Shown here: piece by piece, positions 1 through 13,552 of the stretch
Position numbering within the stretch: position 1 is the first letter of the stretch
Layout: each line of letters starts with the position of its first letter
Assembly: GCA_947846985.1 (NCBI GenBank)
Contig: CANTUZ010000001.1
Coordinates: forward strand, 31,830,727 to 31,894,726
Direction: 5' to 3'
DNA from: Fratercula arctica
Lineage: Eukaryota; Chordata; Aves; Charadriiformes; Alcidae
DNA length: 64,000 bases
Made by a program: the position numbers and the translations under genes
Notes under the pieces: generated by a model
What the model was told of the DNA's origin: nothing
The model's input: only the letters and a program-made list of their open reading frames with translations
The model's database searches: none

Positions 1-3000
1 GCTTCGACATGTCAGAGGTGTTCAGCAGCCGGCGATGGCGGAGCTGCCCCCAGGAGCCCATCGGTGCCTTGGAGGCCCTTCCTCCAGTGCAGCTGAGGGG
101 TCTCCAAACAGTCCCTACATGGCACGCCGGCACGGCCGCTTCCCCGCCCCCCTCGCACGCAGCTCCGGATTCACTTGCTCACAAGCAGATTCATGTTTTC
201 CTGCTATTTTTACACACAACAGTCATCCCGGTTGTGCGCAGGGGTGCGTGATGCCCACGATCATGACCTGACATCTTGCCCCATATATATGTGCGCACTT
301 GGCTAGGCCATGAGTCAGCGCGAGCAAAATCACATGGGGTGCTCTTCTGACCGTCAGGCGTGCAATCAAAACTCTCATCTGTTGGGACCTTCTATTAGGA
401 TAAGCTTCTGTGTGTATTCACAAGCCATTATATGATGCTCTATTATATCTGGATGAACCAGACATTCGAATGAATTTAAATGAACTTACCCATATGGTAC
501 TGCAAACCCTGTCACAGGAAGAAAACGATGCATACAAAGATCACATCCAAAGTTTTCAGTGGTGACCCCTGATCTTGGGTGCCTTGAAAATGCAAGTTTT
601 TCCTCTTGTGTTTGATATTTCTTTGTTTCCCTCTTCTGCTTGCATTGAGGACTCTGGTATTTACTGTATTTTGCATATAAAGCTCCAATTAATGTCTGTC
701 AGTAGAAGTTCTGCTTGCAGATAAGGGATGAATATTAAATAGATCTGCAGTGCAGAGAGAGATGATATTTTAGTTCCTTTCATGCATTTTTTAGTCAGAA
801 GATAACACTGAAGTTGGTTGGTGCCTTTAACTTCCAGAGATTTCAAAGTGTTCTGCTCAATACCCAGGCAGAAAACTTCCCATCGCTGAAGTGAAGCTCC
901 TCCTGGTGTGGTGGTCAGCAGCTAAATGACAACCTGCCTTTCAGGAAAAGACACTGGAAAGAAAAATTAGCGCAATACAGAGCTAAAGTCTTACCCAAAT
1001 ATACAAGATCTTCCACGTCTGGATGAAACAGGCAGGATTGCTTGGAGCCGGCACCCCTGAGCGGAGCCAGAGTCGGGGGCTGAGCTGAGGGCACAAGAGC
1101 AGAGGACAACAGTTCATCTCAGGTAGAGGTTTGTAGAGATGATCGGATGGTTTTTTTGCCGTTATGGGCAATGAGCATGGAAGCATTTATCAAATGTCTT
1201 TCTTTGGATCTGCAGTGTCCTGCACTGAATACACCAGGGAGTAACTCAGGTGTTTTTCAAACGCTGAAATGTAAATAGCAGTGGACTTCCATTCAAATAG
1301 AAGATCAAAGTGCATTTCCAACCTCCTCTACTGCTGACTGCTGTGTTAGTGCAATTTATTTGAACTGGACTTTGTCTGGAGCAGCGGGGATGTGCTTTTA
1401 AAGAGTATCGCCCTTAAGACTGCCTTCACCTTGGCCTTCCAAAACGCATTTTGTATGCTTAGCTGTGGAAATCTTGTGCTAAGAAGCCAGCTCCACCGTA
1501 AAGAGTAGTCAGGTCTGGTTTTGTCCTCGGACCTAATTTCAGGAAGTAATCTGGGGTTTTTCATGCCTGCTTCCACTCACAGTGGGACATTCTTGCCCTC
1601 CTTTGAAAAGCAGAAAATGAGAGGAAAGCAGCATTTTGGTGATAAGTGTATGCTGACAGGAGCACTGCTGTAAAACTTGCAACAAAGGCAGTGCAGTGCC
1701 ATAGCAATTAATTTCACAGTGTCTATCAAATTATAATTCTGGCATCACTGAGGGCGAGAGAGCTTCTCACACAGGGCCAGCACCTCTTCCCACCTCTCTC
1801 AACGGTTTTTTTGATGGTGCAGTTGGAGTGGTTACAGAAAGGGACCTTGATATGGCCAAAAGCCACTCCCTTAGGAAGTGAAGATAAATATTTGCAGGTG
1901 TGTTGCTTTAGTTGCCTACATCTGTCCCTTTGTCCATCTAAGGATTTGCTTTTACTACTGTCATAGAACAATAATAGGGCACAAAAGCTGGGGAGCCAGG
2001 GAGAGGAGAGGTGTCACTGCCTGCTGGAGGGTGGGCAGCAGAAAGGCAACCATGGCTGTGCAGGAGGAGATGTGACAGATGCTATAACCAGCGTGGATGC
2101 AGAAATGGCAACACGAGAAGGACAGCAGCCCCAGCACTGCTTCCTGGGGGATCCTCAATGCCCTAGCCCTTCTCCCTCACACACCGACCCCTCCATCAGC
2201 CTGATGGAGCCAGGAAGGGCCTGCCCACCTTGTCCCTGAGGCCCAGCGGGGCAGGTAACAGTTCAAAGAGCTGAGGAAGAGGAGGAGGCAGCGGCTGTGC
2301 AGGGAAGGAGAAGCTGGTAAAGGCACTGGGGATTGCCTGCAATGCCACAGCAGCTCCCCAGGGTCTCTGGGCCGGTGGCATCCTTTCCCTTTTTGGGCTG
2401 CCTTACCATCATTCTGCAACTGGCTGTTTCTTTGCAGCTACGTCCTAGGGAGAAGTCCAAGCAAACAACAGTGGAAATGAAAAAGCAAGTTCAAAGCAAA
2501 TGGGAAGGAGTTAGAAGCAGTGTGAGCGCTCAGCATCTCACACTGCCAGGAAAGAGAAGGGAGCAAGAGGAGAGGAACTGAGAAGAGCATGATGCTGTCA
2601 CGGGGAGTTGGGGCACTTCTGGAAAAAATACGTTAACCAGCGTGGAGCAAGCAGGGCCTTGACGAAGGAGTACGTCAGAAGATTTCTACTTCTGAGGAGT
2701 GTTTTGAGTTTAGCAACACTGTCAGGCTCAGGATTTTAAACCACATGGATCAGATCCTCGAGTGGCAGGAAACCGACTTGAAAACCATGAAAGTTTTTTT
2801 CTTTGTTTGGTTTTTGTTTTTGTAATAAATGATAGTTTCTTTCAATTTGCCTTCTGATTTCTGAGCCTTTAGGGCCTATGTAATTCACATTTTCAAGTCT
2901 TCCTGCATAATGGTTTAAGCTTTTTTAAATGGTCTTCTTAAATAAAAGCTCCGATTTTCTCAGGATCAAATAATTCCAATAGTGGCAAAATACCAACATT

Positions 3001-5556
3001 CTGATGGTAGTGACAAATTAGCAGGCTAAATTTAATAAGAATTTTCTGATGAAGAACAAGTAATTAACAGGCTGATAACATCTGTCATTTTTACATGCTA
3101 TTGACCAGGATGCTACTGTATGTGCTGCATATGCGCTGTACAGTGCGGCCTTTTATGTTGCAGATATGGCAGTACGCTATCAAGAAAACTGACTGCATTA
3201 ATGTATGCATAGATCCCTAGTATTCTGAAATTTGGGTAAGAGAGGGCAAGCTCCCTCCTACACTGCCCTGGGGATGAGGGAGGGCTGGTGACACCCAAAA
3301 GAAAGGAGGAACAGGGACTGTGATGCGCATTTTCGGAAGGATGCCTGGGGGTTAGCAGTGAACAGGACCGAATGTCACGCCGGAAAGTGTGACAGTCTGC
3401 CTGCCCTTCTGGAAAGCTGGGCTGGCAGGAAAGGAGGTGGCCGAGTTACGCGGTTTGTTTGCAAAATGAGCGAGATGAATGAGTTTGGGCTGGACTGGAA
3501 AAGGAGATTTAAATAATTTGTGGTAGAATGGAGTTTTTCCTCCCAGAAGCCCAGGAAATAAAGGTAAAACAGGGTCTGGTGCTAAGAGGCACTGGGAATG
3601 GCGGCCGTCCATCTGAGCTGTGCCTGACAGGGAGTCTTCAACATCAGTGGGAAGAACCTTTCTCTGCTTCTTGGTTGCTTGTTTGTTTAAAAATAGGGAA
3701 AATTTTAGGGACTTTATTCTTCACTGATGTCTTTCAGTATCACACAGGAACATATGCAGAATCTAATCCATGGATGTTATAGATCAAAGTGCTGCCCCAG
3801 CTGCTGCATGCTATCGGATGTGACTTTTGAAGCAGAACTCCGTTTGGTTTTCCTTTTTTAGATAATTCTGCTTCAATAAAAAACAGATCAAGAAAAACAA
3901 AAAGTGGAGAGAAGTACTGTTATTAAAATAAAAACTTCCTCTCTGAGCTCACATGCCAAGAGATACCCAGCAATCAGCATGGGAGAGTGGAGCATCTCTT
4001 TACCTTCAGAGAAACAGAAGCGGTGCCGTCTCTCCCTGTTAGCTACTCACATGCCCTCCCTCTGACCTTGAGAGCTACCTGTGTAACCGTGTTACAGTGT
4101 CTCTACCAATTAGCATAACATCAAAGGGGATTTTAGGGATCTGAAAACGTGACCATAAGAAATGGTCCGTACCTCGTTTGATCATGTCGCTGGTAAGAGG
4201 CAGCTTTGGGCCACTGAGCTGTTTGAAACTTCGCTGAGAGCCACTGTCATTAATCATATGACAGCAAACGTCCGGTATCTTGAACATTCCTGCAGCTTCC
4301 CTGTTTCACTGCAGTTAGTTTAATTCTGGTGTTGCTAGGATATATCATCTTAGAGAACATAAACCCCACAAAGCCTTCGCTGACAAGAGGATTAGAAAAG
4401 CCTGTCTACCAGTGGATTATGTATATGAGTAAAGAATAAAATTGAACATAAAATGCTTCATGTCTGGTTAAAATGATGTAGTTCTGTGGATGCAGAGATG
4501 AAACGGTCAGGCTGGCTTTATCTGTTGTGTACCCCCAAACAATAATGCTCTGCTTCAGCTGTTGTCTCAAGGCCCGTCTCCGCAGAGAGCCAGAGATTGT
4601 TTAGGGAACACCGCAGACTTCTCCGTCATCTGATTAAACATAGACAAATCCAAAGCAAATGTAAGTAGTCACTGCTTGAGCTAGTCACTCTTCTAGACAA
4701 ATCCAAAGTCAATGTAAGTAGTCACCCCTTGAGCTAGTCATACTCACTTCCCATTTATTCAGTGGTGAGAAACACATGCTTTTAGTGAGTGAGTCATCTC
4801 ACCCTAAGATAGATCAGAAATTGTGCTGTCAGAGTGCCCATTGCTCTCCACTGGCTGGAAAGGATGCCTGGGGAAGTCTAACTCCGATGGAGCCACCTGG
4901 GTTTTGCCCCATGAGCTTGTTAGAAACAGAGATCACTGGTCCCTTCAGCTGCTGCAGCTCAGGGCATGCCTCAGAGGCCGAATCAAAGAGACGGGGCTCG
5001 ACCCGCTTGCGCTCGCAGCTGGCCAGCTGCAGGCTGGAGCCATGCCACAGCCGTCCAGCTTCTTCAGCGGGGCACTCGGCCAACCCCTCCCTGTCCCACG
5101 GGGTGGGATGCTGCAGAACCTGCGCTCCCTCACCAGCCCCTACCCAACAGCATCAGCAGAACAAATACATAGACGGTCCCCCATACATACACACACATAC
5201 CTATAGACAAATACATATGTACCTATATATAACCCCCCAACAACATAGGACATGTATGTATATGTGTGTCTACATAGGTATGCCTGTGTATAAACTGGTC
5301 CTGTATTGTTTTATTCATCAGACTCAGGTATCTCCAATTTTATGAGAATTTCCCCTCTAAGCATTAAATATGTCATTAGAGGAAACCTGCCTATATCCAT
5401 TGAGCCTTTTTCAGTTTCCTAATTCCTTTTGAGCAGTTGAACCTAACTGCTTAAACATTAAAATGTTGGATTCCAGCAGCTAGTTTTGGACTTGGAATCT
5501 GTGTATGGATTGATGTAACTCAAGCAACCAGAGTCCAGCAGGAGTTGAAGCCACTA
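1..5556. other. Intergenic, no gene seen
   Basis: The first 180 bases are GC-rich with several CpGs; TGAGTCAGC at 311-319 matches an AP-1/MARE half. The rest is unique. The 189-codon frame at 4776-5345 runs through GC-rich and then CATA-repeat sequence and has no domain or splice support. No LRCH1 exon, expected further left by synteny, was found. Confidence 0.55.
4641..4740. repeat. 53-bp tandem duplication
   Basis: TAGACAAATCCAAAGCAAATGTAAGTAGTC and the following GAGCTAGTCA recur directly, from 4641 and from 4694, with about five differences. Confidence 0.92.
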
Positions 5557-5932
5557 CTCAAGGCTGAGGGGAGACCTTATCACTCTCTACAACTACCTGA
5601 AAGGAGGGTGTAGAGAGGTGGGGGTTGGTCTCTTCTCCCAAGTAACAGGCAATAGGACAAGAGGAAATGGCCTCAAGTTGCGCCAGAGGAGGTTTAGACT
5701 GGATATTAGGAAAAATTTTTACACTAAAAGGGTTACTAAGCATTGGAACAGGTTTGTGGTACCACAGGGGAGTGGTTGAGTCACCATCCCTGGAGGTATT
5801 TAAAAGATGGGTAGATGTAGTGCTTAGAAATATGGTTTAGTGGTTGTTTTTGTCAGTGTTAGGTTGATGGTTAGACACGGTGATCTGAAAGGTCCCTTCT
5901 AACCCAGGCGATTCTATGATTCTGTGATTCTA
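5557..5932 (+). mobile_element. CR1 LINE 3' end
   Basis: It starts at CAAGGCTGAGGGGAGACCTT, passes GGCCTCAAGTTGCGCCAGAG and CCATCCCTGGAGGTATTTAA, and ends with the octamer tail GATTCTATGATTCTGTGATT at about 5911-5932. It is 5'-truncated to about 375 bases. This subfamily (the one with CTCAAGTTGCGCCAG) differs from that at 17463. Confidence 0.95.
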
Positions 5933-8900
5933 CTCAGCGGAGTGTAAATGCACACACACAGATACGCACATACCAAAATGAATAGGATTAAATTAATGGA
6001 TTACCAAAACCCATCGTATTAAATCCATGAAAGAGTCAAGCAAATTGCTTGTAAACCTAGCAGGAATACTGTGCATATCCAAGTCATATGTTTAGCCTGG
6101 GCTTAACTCCAAGTTTTCCTTCCCAGTAAAACTCTTCCATCTGTGGCACCCCTAACATTTGGGGGCAACGTCAGAAAGTGATGTAAACCTTAGTGACGGA
6201 GCCTGATAATATGCTACAGGTATTTGTGCCTAAATGCTACACATGCTTGTGTCTAAAACGCTACTCCCTGGTACTGAGCAAACCTTAAACACAGGGAGTG
6301 AAGAACTGGAAACCCATGAGATTTGGTGTCTGAGCACTAACTGAATCTCTGGTGGTTTGATTTGCAGACAGGCACTGCAATACCTGTCTCTCTGGTGTTT
6401 GATTTTGACTTTGGCCTTTGACCTCGATCTTTTCTTTTCCATTTACTGTCTTGACCGTGATCTCTTTGGGAATGCCAGGAATTGCGGAATACGCCTGTTA
6501 CTCACCTCTTTATGTGACATATGTACCCTACTAATTTGCTGCCCCACTGATGACCACATGCCTGTGCATGGGCACTCTTCCATAAAACCATGCGTTTGTT
6601 CCCTATGAACGTTCAGGATATTTCAGAGTCTCTAAGATCCCAGATGGCACTTTTTTTAAGCCTGTGCACCAAAAAAATCTAAATTATAGACACAGAATTC
6701 TGCTTCTTGTTTTCTTCTGAGCTTCACTTCTATTTCCTAATTCAGGTTCTGAAACTCATTAATGTTGCAAGTTTGGGAACTTACCGGTCATACAATTCTC
6801 CATCCCTCTGCTCTCACCCTACACAGCTACACCAGGAGTCTGCTTATTATTTACAGCATTAAATAGCGTGAGAATTGCATGTAGTTTGGATTCTTTCCTT
6901 CACCCAGTCATTTCTATAGGGCAACCCTTGACTCCAACAAGCCCCCAGTTCAGTTTTTCCTGAGGACCATGTACTCTTCAGGCCATCACAGGGTGATTCT
7001 AGACTGGTGACAGGTTGCAGCAAAGCTGAGAAGTTTTTGGCAAACCTAAGCCCAAGTTGATGTGGCCAAGCCAGAAAAACCTGGTATGCTTCCACACACC
7101 TAGTCCATGCACACTGGCAGCGTGGATCAGGCTTAGCAGCAAGGACCCACCCAAGGAGAGCTCAGATTAAGGTATCCACAAATCCTAGTTATCCCTGGCA
7201 AGCAATGTCAGGATGCTTCCTAGAAAGACCATGTCTTTCCCATCACCATGTGACAGGCTACCAGGACAGCAAGAGGAGCAGCTAAAACAGAATACTCCCA
7301 GAGCATCCGTACATGCAGGGGTACACCCTGGTCCATGTTAAAGGTTTGCTGAAGTCCAAGCTTTCTCCATCAGAACAAGCTGAAGATTAGCAGAAATCAG
7401 TGCCTGTGTACTACCAAGGTCTCTCTTGGGAAAGAGAATAGTCTGAGGTGAGTCTGTCCCTAATTAAGATGGTTTTCCAAGGTTTGCTGTACAGAGATGT
7501 TCCCTATCACAGTAACTGGAGTTTTCAGTCAGGACTGAACTGAAGACAGATGATGAAACCCTGGGACAAACGGTTCTCTTTCAGATAGGCCAGGTTGGGA
7601 CAAGATGTCTTGTGACACCTGAGAACCCTCGCTGTGGTTAAGGCAAATGAAAAACTGTCCGGTGTGCTACTGCACAAACTGGCTTGAGGGTTGCTTGTTC
7701 TTGTCCATCTAGCTTTGCTCAGCACGGCAAAGGGCAGACTCATTTCAGGCTCATTAGCAGATATCCTTGAGGTGTTTGAGGCTGGTGCCTCAAGGCAAAG
7801 GAAGAGGTTTGCAGATCAAAGTAGAGCTTTGATCATCCAGGCCATTATTTTTATGAGCTGGGCTAAAAAAACACGAATTCCACAGATTCAAGCATAATGA
7901 ATAGGGCATGGAGCAATAGGTGGCACAGCTCAAGACTGAATTTCTAAATTCAGAGGTGGCTTTCTCAACTTGGCGGCTGCTGGGTGGCATAATTTATGGC
8001 TTTGCCTGTAGAAGGTAGCCCTACTATCAGTAGGAAGTGACCTACTGGTTAAACAGAAGAGCGGGGTGCCTGTGTCCCATGGTCCTGCTTCCCACATCCT
8101 GGCTTTTGCTGCCAGCATTATGTTTCAGATCATGACGTCAAAGGTTTATAGGGAGCTCTGTGTCTGCCTGAAGAGCTAGGAACCCAATAACAGCACAAGA
8201 GCGTTGCGTTGGGGAGCAATGGGAATCCATCTTTCCCTTATATATGAAGCCAATGGCACACACAAGATAAGGGACTGGTCCTCCGTGCCAGAGTTGGGAA
8301 AAGGCCATGGGGGAGATTGTAAAAAGGAAAATTTTCTTTGTCTTTCCAAGGCTGTTTCATGTTACAGAAGATATAATATGGGTGCACTGTCTTTTGGAGT
8401 GACCTCATTGAGTGAGCCAGAACAGAAGGCACATGGTGGAATGACATATCACCGATGGAAAAACCAAATGATACTGGTTTTGTCAGGGGAAATGCTTACA
8501 AAGTTCAGCTGTGTAGGCCATAGTCTATCTGCTGTTATCCTCCAACGGTGTTAAAAGTTAAAGATATCTCTTTATTCGACAGATACATACATACACATAG
8601 ACACACACACCCTTACAGCTGGTTTTTGCAACAACATTGTGCTGGGCTGACTTTGTCCTTTCTTGTGAATGTTGCCCATCTTTCCTGTAATGGGGTGTAA
8701 TGATCCCAAAGAGTTTTAACAGGAATTTCACAACCTCAGCTGGCAACAAGTATGACCGCTATTGGGTAGAAAAACTATTCTTTGTGTTCAGAGAAACATT
8801 ATCAAAATGCTGCTGAACCGCAGTGGAGTGTATTGCTGTAGAAACCTCAAAATATTTCATCAGTGCACTCCAAGGTCATTGAGTGACAAGATCTGTCAGC

Positions 8901-10049
8901 ATAAAGAGACATCAACGTTTTGTTCTGATCGTTCGCTGAGTTCTGTAAGTACCCATCATTCAGCATTCATAGCTGTGACTATATGCATTTTTAAGTCACC
9001 CTGGCAGACGGTGAAGACTGGAGGCCAAGTTTTCAGCCACGTCTCGGCAACTGTCGATCAGTAAAAACTATGTGAGTAGTCGCTGAGACAGTTGTGTTTG
9101 CAGCGTGACTGCTGCTGGGAGTGACAGGGCTATCCAGGTCCCATTTGCCACAGTTCTTCCACTTGAAGGCAATGGGGGATGTTGAAAAGTTTGGCAGAAA
9201 TCCAGTAACTGCAAACATGGCTTGGAAAGGATGGGAACCACTGACCCAGTTTTATGTATGTCCAGATAATTACCCACAGGAAAAATTCACACTGAGAACA
9301 AGATCTTTTTTTTTTAAAGCTTGAGCTACTCTGGAAAACAATTTAAAAAAAAAAAAAAAAAAAAGTTGAGCGGAGCAGGATTTCTTTTCCTGACACTCTC
9401 AAAAACAATCATTGTTTTCCCTCTTCCTGCACTGCTAAATCACGTTGCGAGTCTTATCACGCTTTGGCTTGGTCGGACAGGTCACATGTCAACATCAAGA
9501 CAAAGTCATACTGAAAACAGCACAGCCCTCGCCTGTACGCAGACCTGTGCTTGCAGCAATGCCAACAACCCACAGCCTCTGCTAAAATACTCGCAGTGGT
9601 TGCTTCCTGCCCTTGCAGCCCAAAGTATATTTCCTAAGTCAGGAAAATCATGTAAATACTCTCCTATGAATCACAGAATTGTCTTTCAAGTGGTAAAATA
9701 GAAGTACTTGGTGCTGCAAACGTCCCTTCTTGTCCCCAAATAAAGGAAAAAAGAAGGATGTTTTGGTTGTTCCTATGGAGCCAATAAATTTGCTTTAGGG
9801 GTCATTAACTTCAAATCCATTCTTTTGGAAAAAAGATTAAGTGCAGCACTGTACCTTGTCCTGAATCCCCTGCCAAGCTTTGTTTAGAAATAGCACTTTA
9901 CTGATATCTTTTTCCCCTCCCCATGAGAAAAATCTGCTCGCACAGGGCGGAAGCTGACCGCACGCAGCAGAGAACCCGGCTGCATACCGAGTGCCACCCT
10001 GCACTCGCATAAGCACACGGAAAAAGCCTCGCTTCTCTTTTTATTTTAG
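5933..10049. other. Intergenic, no gene seen
   Basis: About 4.1 kb of unique sequence. It includes small CA/CATA-rich spots (5949-5972, 8579-8612) and the poly(A) run. No supported exon. Confidence 0.6.
9345..9364 (+). repeat. Poly(A) run of 20
   Basis: Uninterrupted A. No SINE or processed copy could be recognised upstream, so a retroposed origin is not shown. Confidence 0.9.
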
Positions 10050-10113
10050 GATCTGCTCCAGCAGCGGCAAGTGGTTGAATGGCTGCAGCTCAGCGAGCAG
10101 CACGGCATAGGAA
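10050..10113 (+). other. Candidate orphan exon, 64 bases
   Basis: A good acceptor (CGCTTCTCTTTTTATTTTAG) is followed by a frame DLLQQRQVVEWLQLSEQHGI and a possible donor GGAA|GTGAGC. The other two frames are closed. The peptide looks helical and exon-like, but I do not recognise it, the donor is only fair, and no neighbouring exon was found. Confidence 0.2.
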
Positions 10114-12705
10114 GTGAGCTGGCGCTCCTGCCAGCCACTTTGAGGTCCCACATCAGCGTCCGGTGGCTTTGGGCCACCCGCATCCTGCCAGAGAGGTTCA
10201 CCCAACCCTGGCTGCAACCCTTCTCCTCCTTTAACCCTTTCCGATGAGAAACTGCCGTGAGCAGAGAGCAGGGATTAGGGCTTTGCAGGAGGTTTTGGGG
10301 TTGGGTGGGTTTGGCGGGAGGCAGGAGAGAGGAACGGGGCCATGGTGGGACAGGACATCTGGTGTCCATTTGGGACTGGGTTCACCAAGAGGGTGGATGA
10401 GTGCAGGTCTTTCATGGCACAGATGGTCACTTCTTGTGAGCAAACTATGCCTGATATGGGATCCTTTAGGGAGATGAAATTTTCCCTTTAATCATGGAAG
10501 TGTCTCTTGTGTTCACTTCAAATACCAATATCCAACTAAATTACCATAAGCTTCAGGGCATCATTTATTTCGTCATTGTTGACAACAACCCATTTTGAGA
10601 TATTTCAACTTATCCTCTCTGTCTTGAAATCAGCTAATGGAATTCTTCCCAGAAAAACTGAAATTACTTTAGTTTGAAGCCTTTTATTAATACAGTTTTT
10701 AACAGGTTCACTTGTGAAAAATATTCAGTGTGGCTCTGCGTCTGAAGTAGGAATGGCATCATGAGTTCTGAGAGGTTTAAGATCACAAGAGGAGCTGGAT
10801 TTAGCCTGTTTCTTAATACAAGACTCTTGAAACACATTCGAGCAGCTGTGATGAGACTCTCAGTATATGATAAGCCTTATGCAAATATGCCATATCCAGC
10901 TTTACGTCAGATTGAAGCCACTCAGAAGAACTTACGGTGTCCTAAAAGTCAGTGTTTTTTTTCAGAGGAAGCATCTTAGTTAGACTGAGGACTGAAATTA
11001 TAACGGGAAGTCAAGTATTTGGGTATGTGACAAAATACTTTTTTTTTTTCCTTCACTAAGAAGTGTTTTAGATAAAAGCTATACTTATGATTGAGGAACT
11101 ACCAATTCTATCTTGTGACTTACCTCTCAATGAATGCGTGATATACTTAACTTCAGCACACGCATCATAAGGTCATTTAATTTTAAGGTTATCATTAAAA
11201 AAAATCTTGTGGCAGATTGTGAAAGAAATGTTAAACTTTTGATAATACCCCTCTGTCAACCGCATCTAAGTGATCCTTCAAGAATTTAAAAGTGCAACTG
11301 GGAAATCATTACCTAACATTCAAAGAGATAAATTTCTTTATTTGTTTAAAGAGATAGAAAAATATTCTTAAAATTATTTTAATGCGACTGTATGGGGATA
11401 GCCATCATCTGGAGAGACACCTTGATATTTCCCTGTGTCTAAAGTCAGCAAAAAATGAAATCTCTCCTGCAGTTCTAAAACTCTTGGAACTAAGAAAAGG
11501 TCTTTGTAAATGTTGTTAAACTGCTTTTAAAATCAAATGAGTTTGCTGTGTATTATATGAGAGGTTTGATCAGTTAGAAGAAAATACCATTTTCTTTGCT
11601 ACTAATCTGTAACTAGAGAGGCGTCTTCCAAAGTGAACATCTGCATTATCAGAAGCTATTGATGACGCTGCCAAAGTTCAAATCATCTGAATTTAGTTAA
11701 CTTTTTACATTTTCAGATATTCCTTACGCACTTTTATCACCACCTTGAAAATAATAAAAAACATGAGGAGTTACTCCCTTTTCATATCTGTGCAATAGTG
11801 ATCTAATATGGAAAGATATTTTGCACTTTTAGTTGAAAGCATAGAGAAAAATGAGCTGTATTCAACTACATCTCCACTGTTTTCTAAGTTGTAAAGGAAG
11901 CTCAAATCTGGGGACAACACAGAAAACTTTCATCCTAACAAAATGTATCATATTAGCCCCTGGCCAACCTTGGAACCGATATTATTGAAGTTGCAGTCAT
12001 GACAGCTTGATCTGCGTGGCTAACTGCAGCTAATGCTGCTGCAGTAGCAGTGGCAGCTACCCCACTGTTAGCAACAAGAAGATTTCAAGGATTTCACCCA
12101 TTAATAATTCCTCTTGTGATCAGCTCTCCTTGCCCTCGGTCTTCTTTCTGTCTGTGGCTGGTTATAACCACTACCTGCTCTATACCCTATGCATATCGGA
12201 TCAATACCATGTACCGTGCCTTATGCAGCTCGGTATTTATCCTCTAATAACTGCACAGGATAAATTAACTTTAGATACTAGGAGGCAGGGTATGGAGAGT
12301 AATCCTAGCTGTTCTTTCAAGTAAGCTAAAGCTTTCCTTGAAATGCATTTCAAACTGACCTTTTCACATGTTTACATTGCTTAAAATCATTTCTATACGA
12401 AGATTAGAAAGAAACACAGAACTGTCTGGTTTTATATGTACTGCTTAAATGTGAACATATGTTTGAGTTAAAATGCACAGAGCTACAACAGGAGAGTTTG
12501 GGGGAAGTGAGGTGGCCTCCAGCAAAGACAAGTCAGGGTCGTTCACTCGGACGTCCTGCTGAAGGAGTGAGTACACTTGGTTATTCCGTTCATTATTCCC
12601 AGGAGGTTACTTATCCAGGCCAGGTTTTTCAATCTGCAAACCACAGGAACTGCAGACATCCCCACTTCAGTTTTTTGTAAGGGTTTCTCCATCACAGTTC
12701 TCCTG

Positions 12706-12756
12706 TAAAATCCTTACCATAAACCTTAAAACCATAAAATCCTTGCCATAAACCCA
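12706..12756. repeat. Short imperfect tandem duplication
   Basis: AAAATCCTTACCATAAACC and AAAATCCTTGCCATAAACCC are about 31 bases apart. Confidence 0.8.
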
Positions 12757-13494
12757 GAGGGAAATATTTCCTTCCCCATGCTGGGATCATCTGGGAGCTT
12801 TATTCTTCCACCGACCACCTTGGCACCACAGAGCCCTCAGCGCAATGCGCTCAATCCCCTGCCTGCTGAAGCTGGGTGAGTATTTCCAGAACCTCTGCTG
12901 AGACCTCATCTCAGGCCATGCTAGAAAAAGTATCTTGACACCATGGTTTAAAGCTCTTCCCTGCGCACTGTGCTCACCGGAGGAGCATGTGCTGCTTCTA
13001 CAGCTCACAGTGACCCATTAAAAGCTTTCCCCCTCACAGGCCATTTCTTTCCCGGGTTACAGATGAAAAAAAGTGGAGCATTTTGTCTTAAAAGGCAACA
13101 TCTCTAGCAGGCAGCCTCATCCATGGTTTCCATTTCACATGTTTCATCCTGTACTGCCTCAGGACAGCATGACATAACTACTTCAGTGGTTATTTTTGTA
13201 TGACTAGCTTGCATCAAGGGAGGTCCCACCCTGTAATATGGCTCCAACAGCAAAGACAATGAGATAGAAATATATATTTATATGTTTACAAAATATATAA
13301 CTGAATGTTAAGCTCTGTTAAGGCTCGGTGGATGCACTGAGCTTCCTCCTTTTGCAGGCAGCAGAGGAATGAAATATGGTGTGGTCTCTTGCTGGGTGGA
13401 TGCTCGCCTGGGATGTCCACAGCTGCTCAGCCTCCCCCAGAGGTGCCAGGGTGTGCTCTGCTGGCTACAAACACAGCCACAAAGAAGTGCCATT

Positions 13495-13552
13495 GGCCAG
13501 ATGTGTGGGCTCTGGCCAGATGTGCACCTCCAGCCAGATGTGTGCTGCCTCT
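13495..13552. repeat. 19-20-bp tandem repeat, three copies
   Basis: GGCCAGATGTGTGGGCTCT, GGCCAGATGTGCACCTCCA and GCCAGATGTGTGCTGCCTCT follow each other. The frames over it (up to 113 codons, both strands) are repeat-driven. Confidence 0.85.

Noticed and set aside
4776..5345. A 189-codon open frame on the plus strand
   Set aside because: It is long for its context, but its composition changes abruptly from GC-rich to a CATA-repeat, the other frames are also open there, there is no recognisable domain, and no splice sites or promoter support it.
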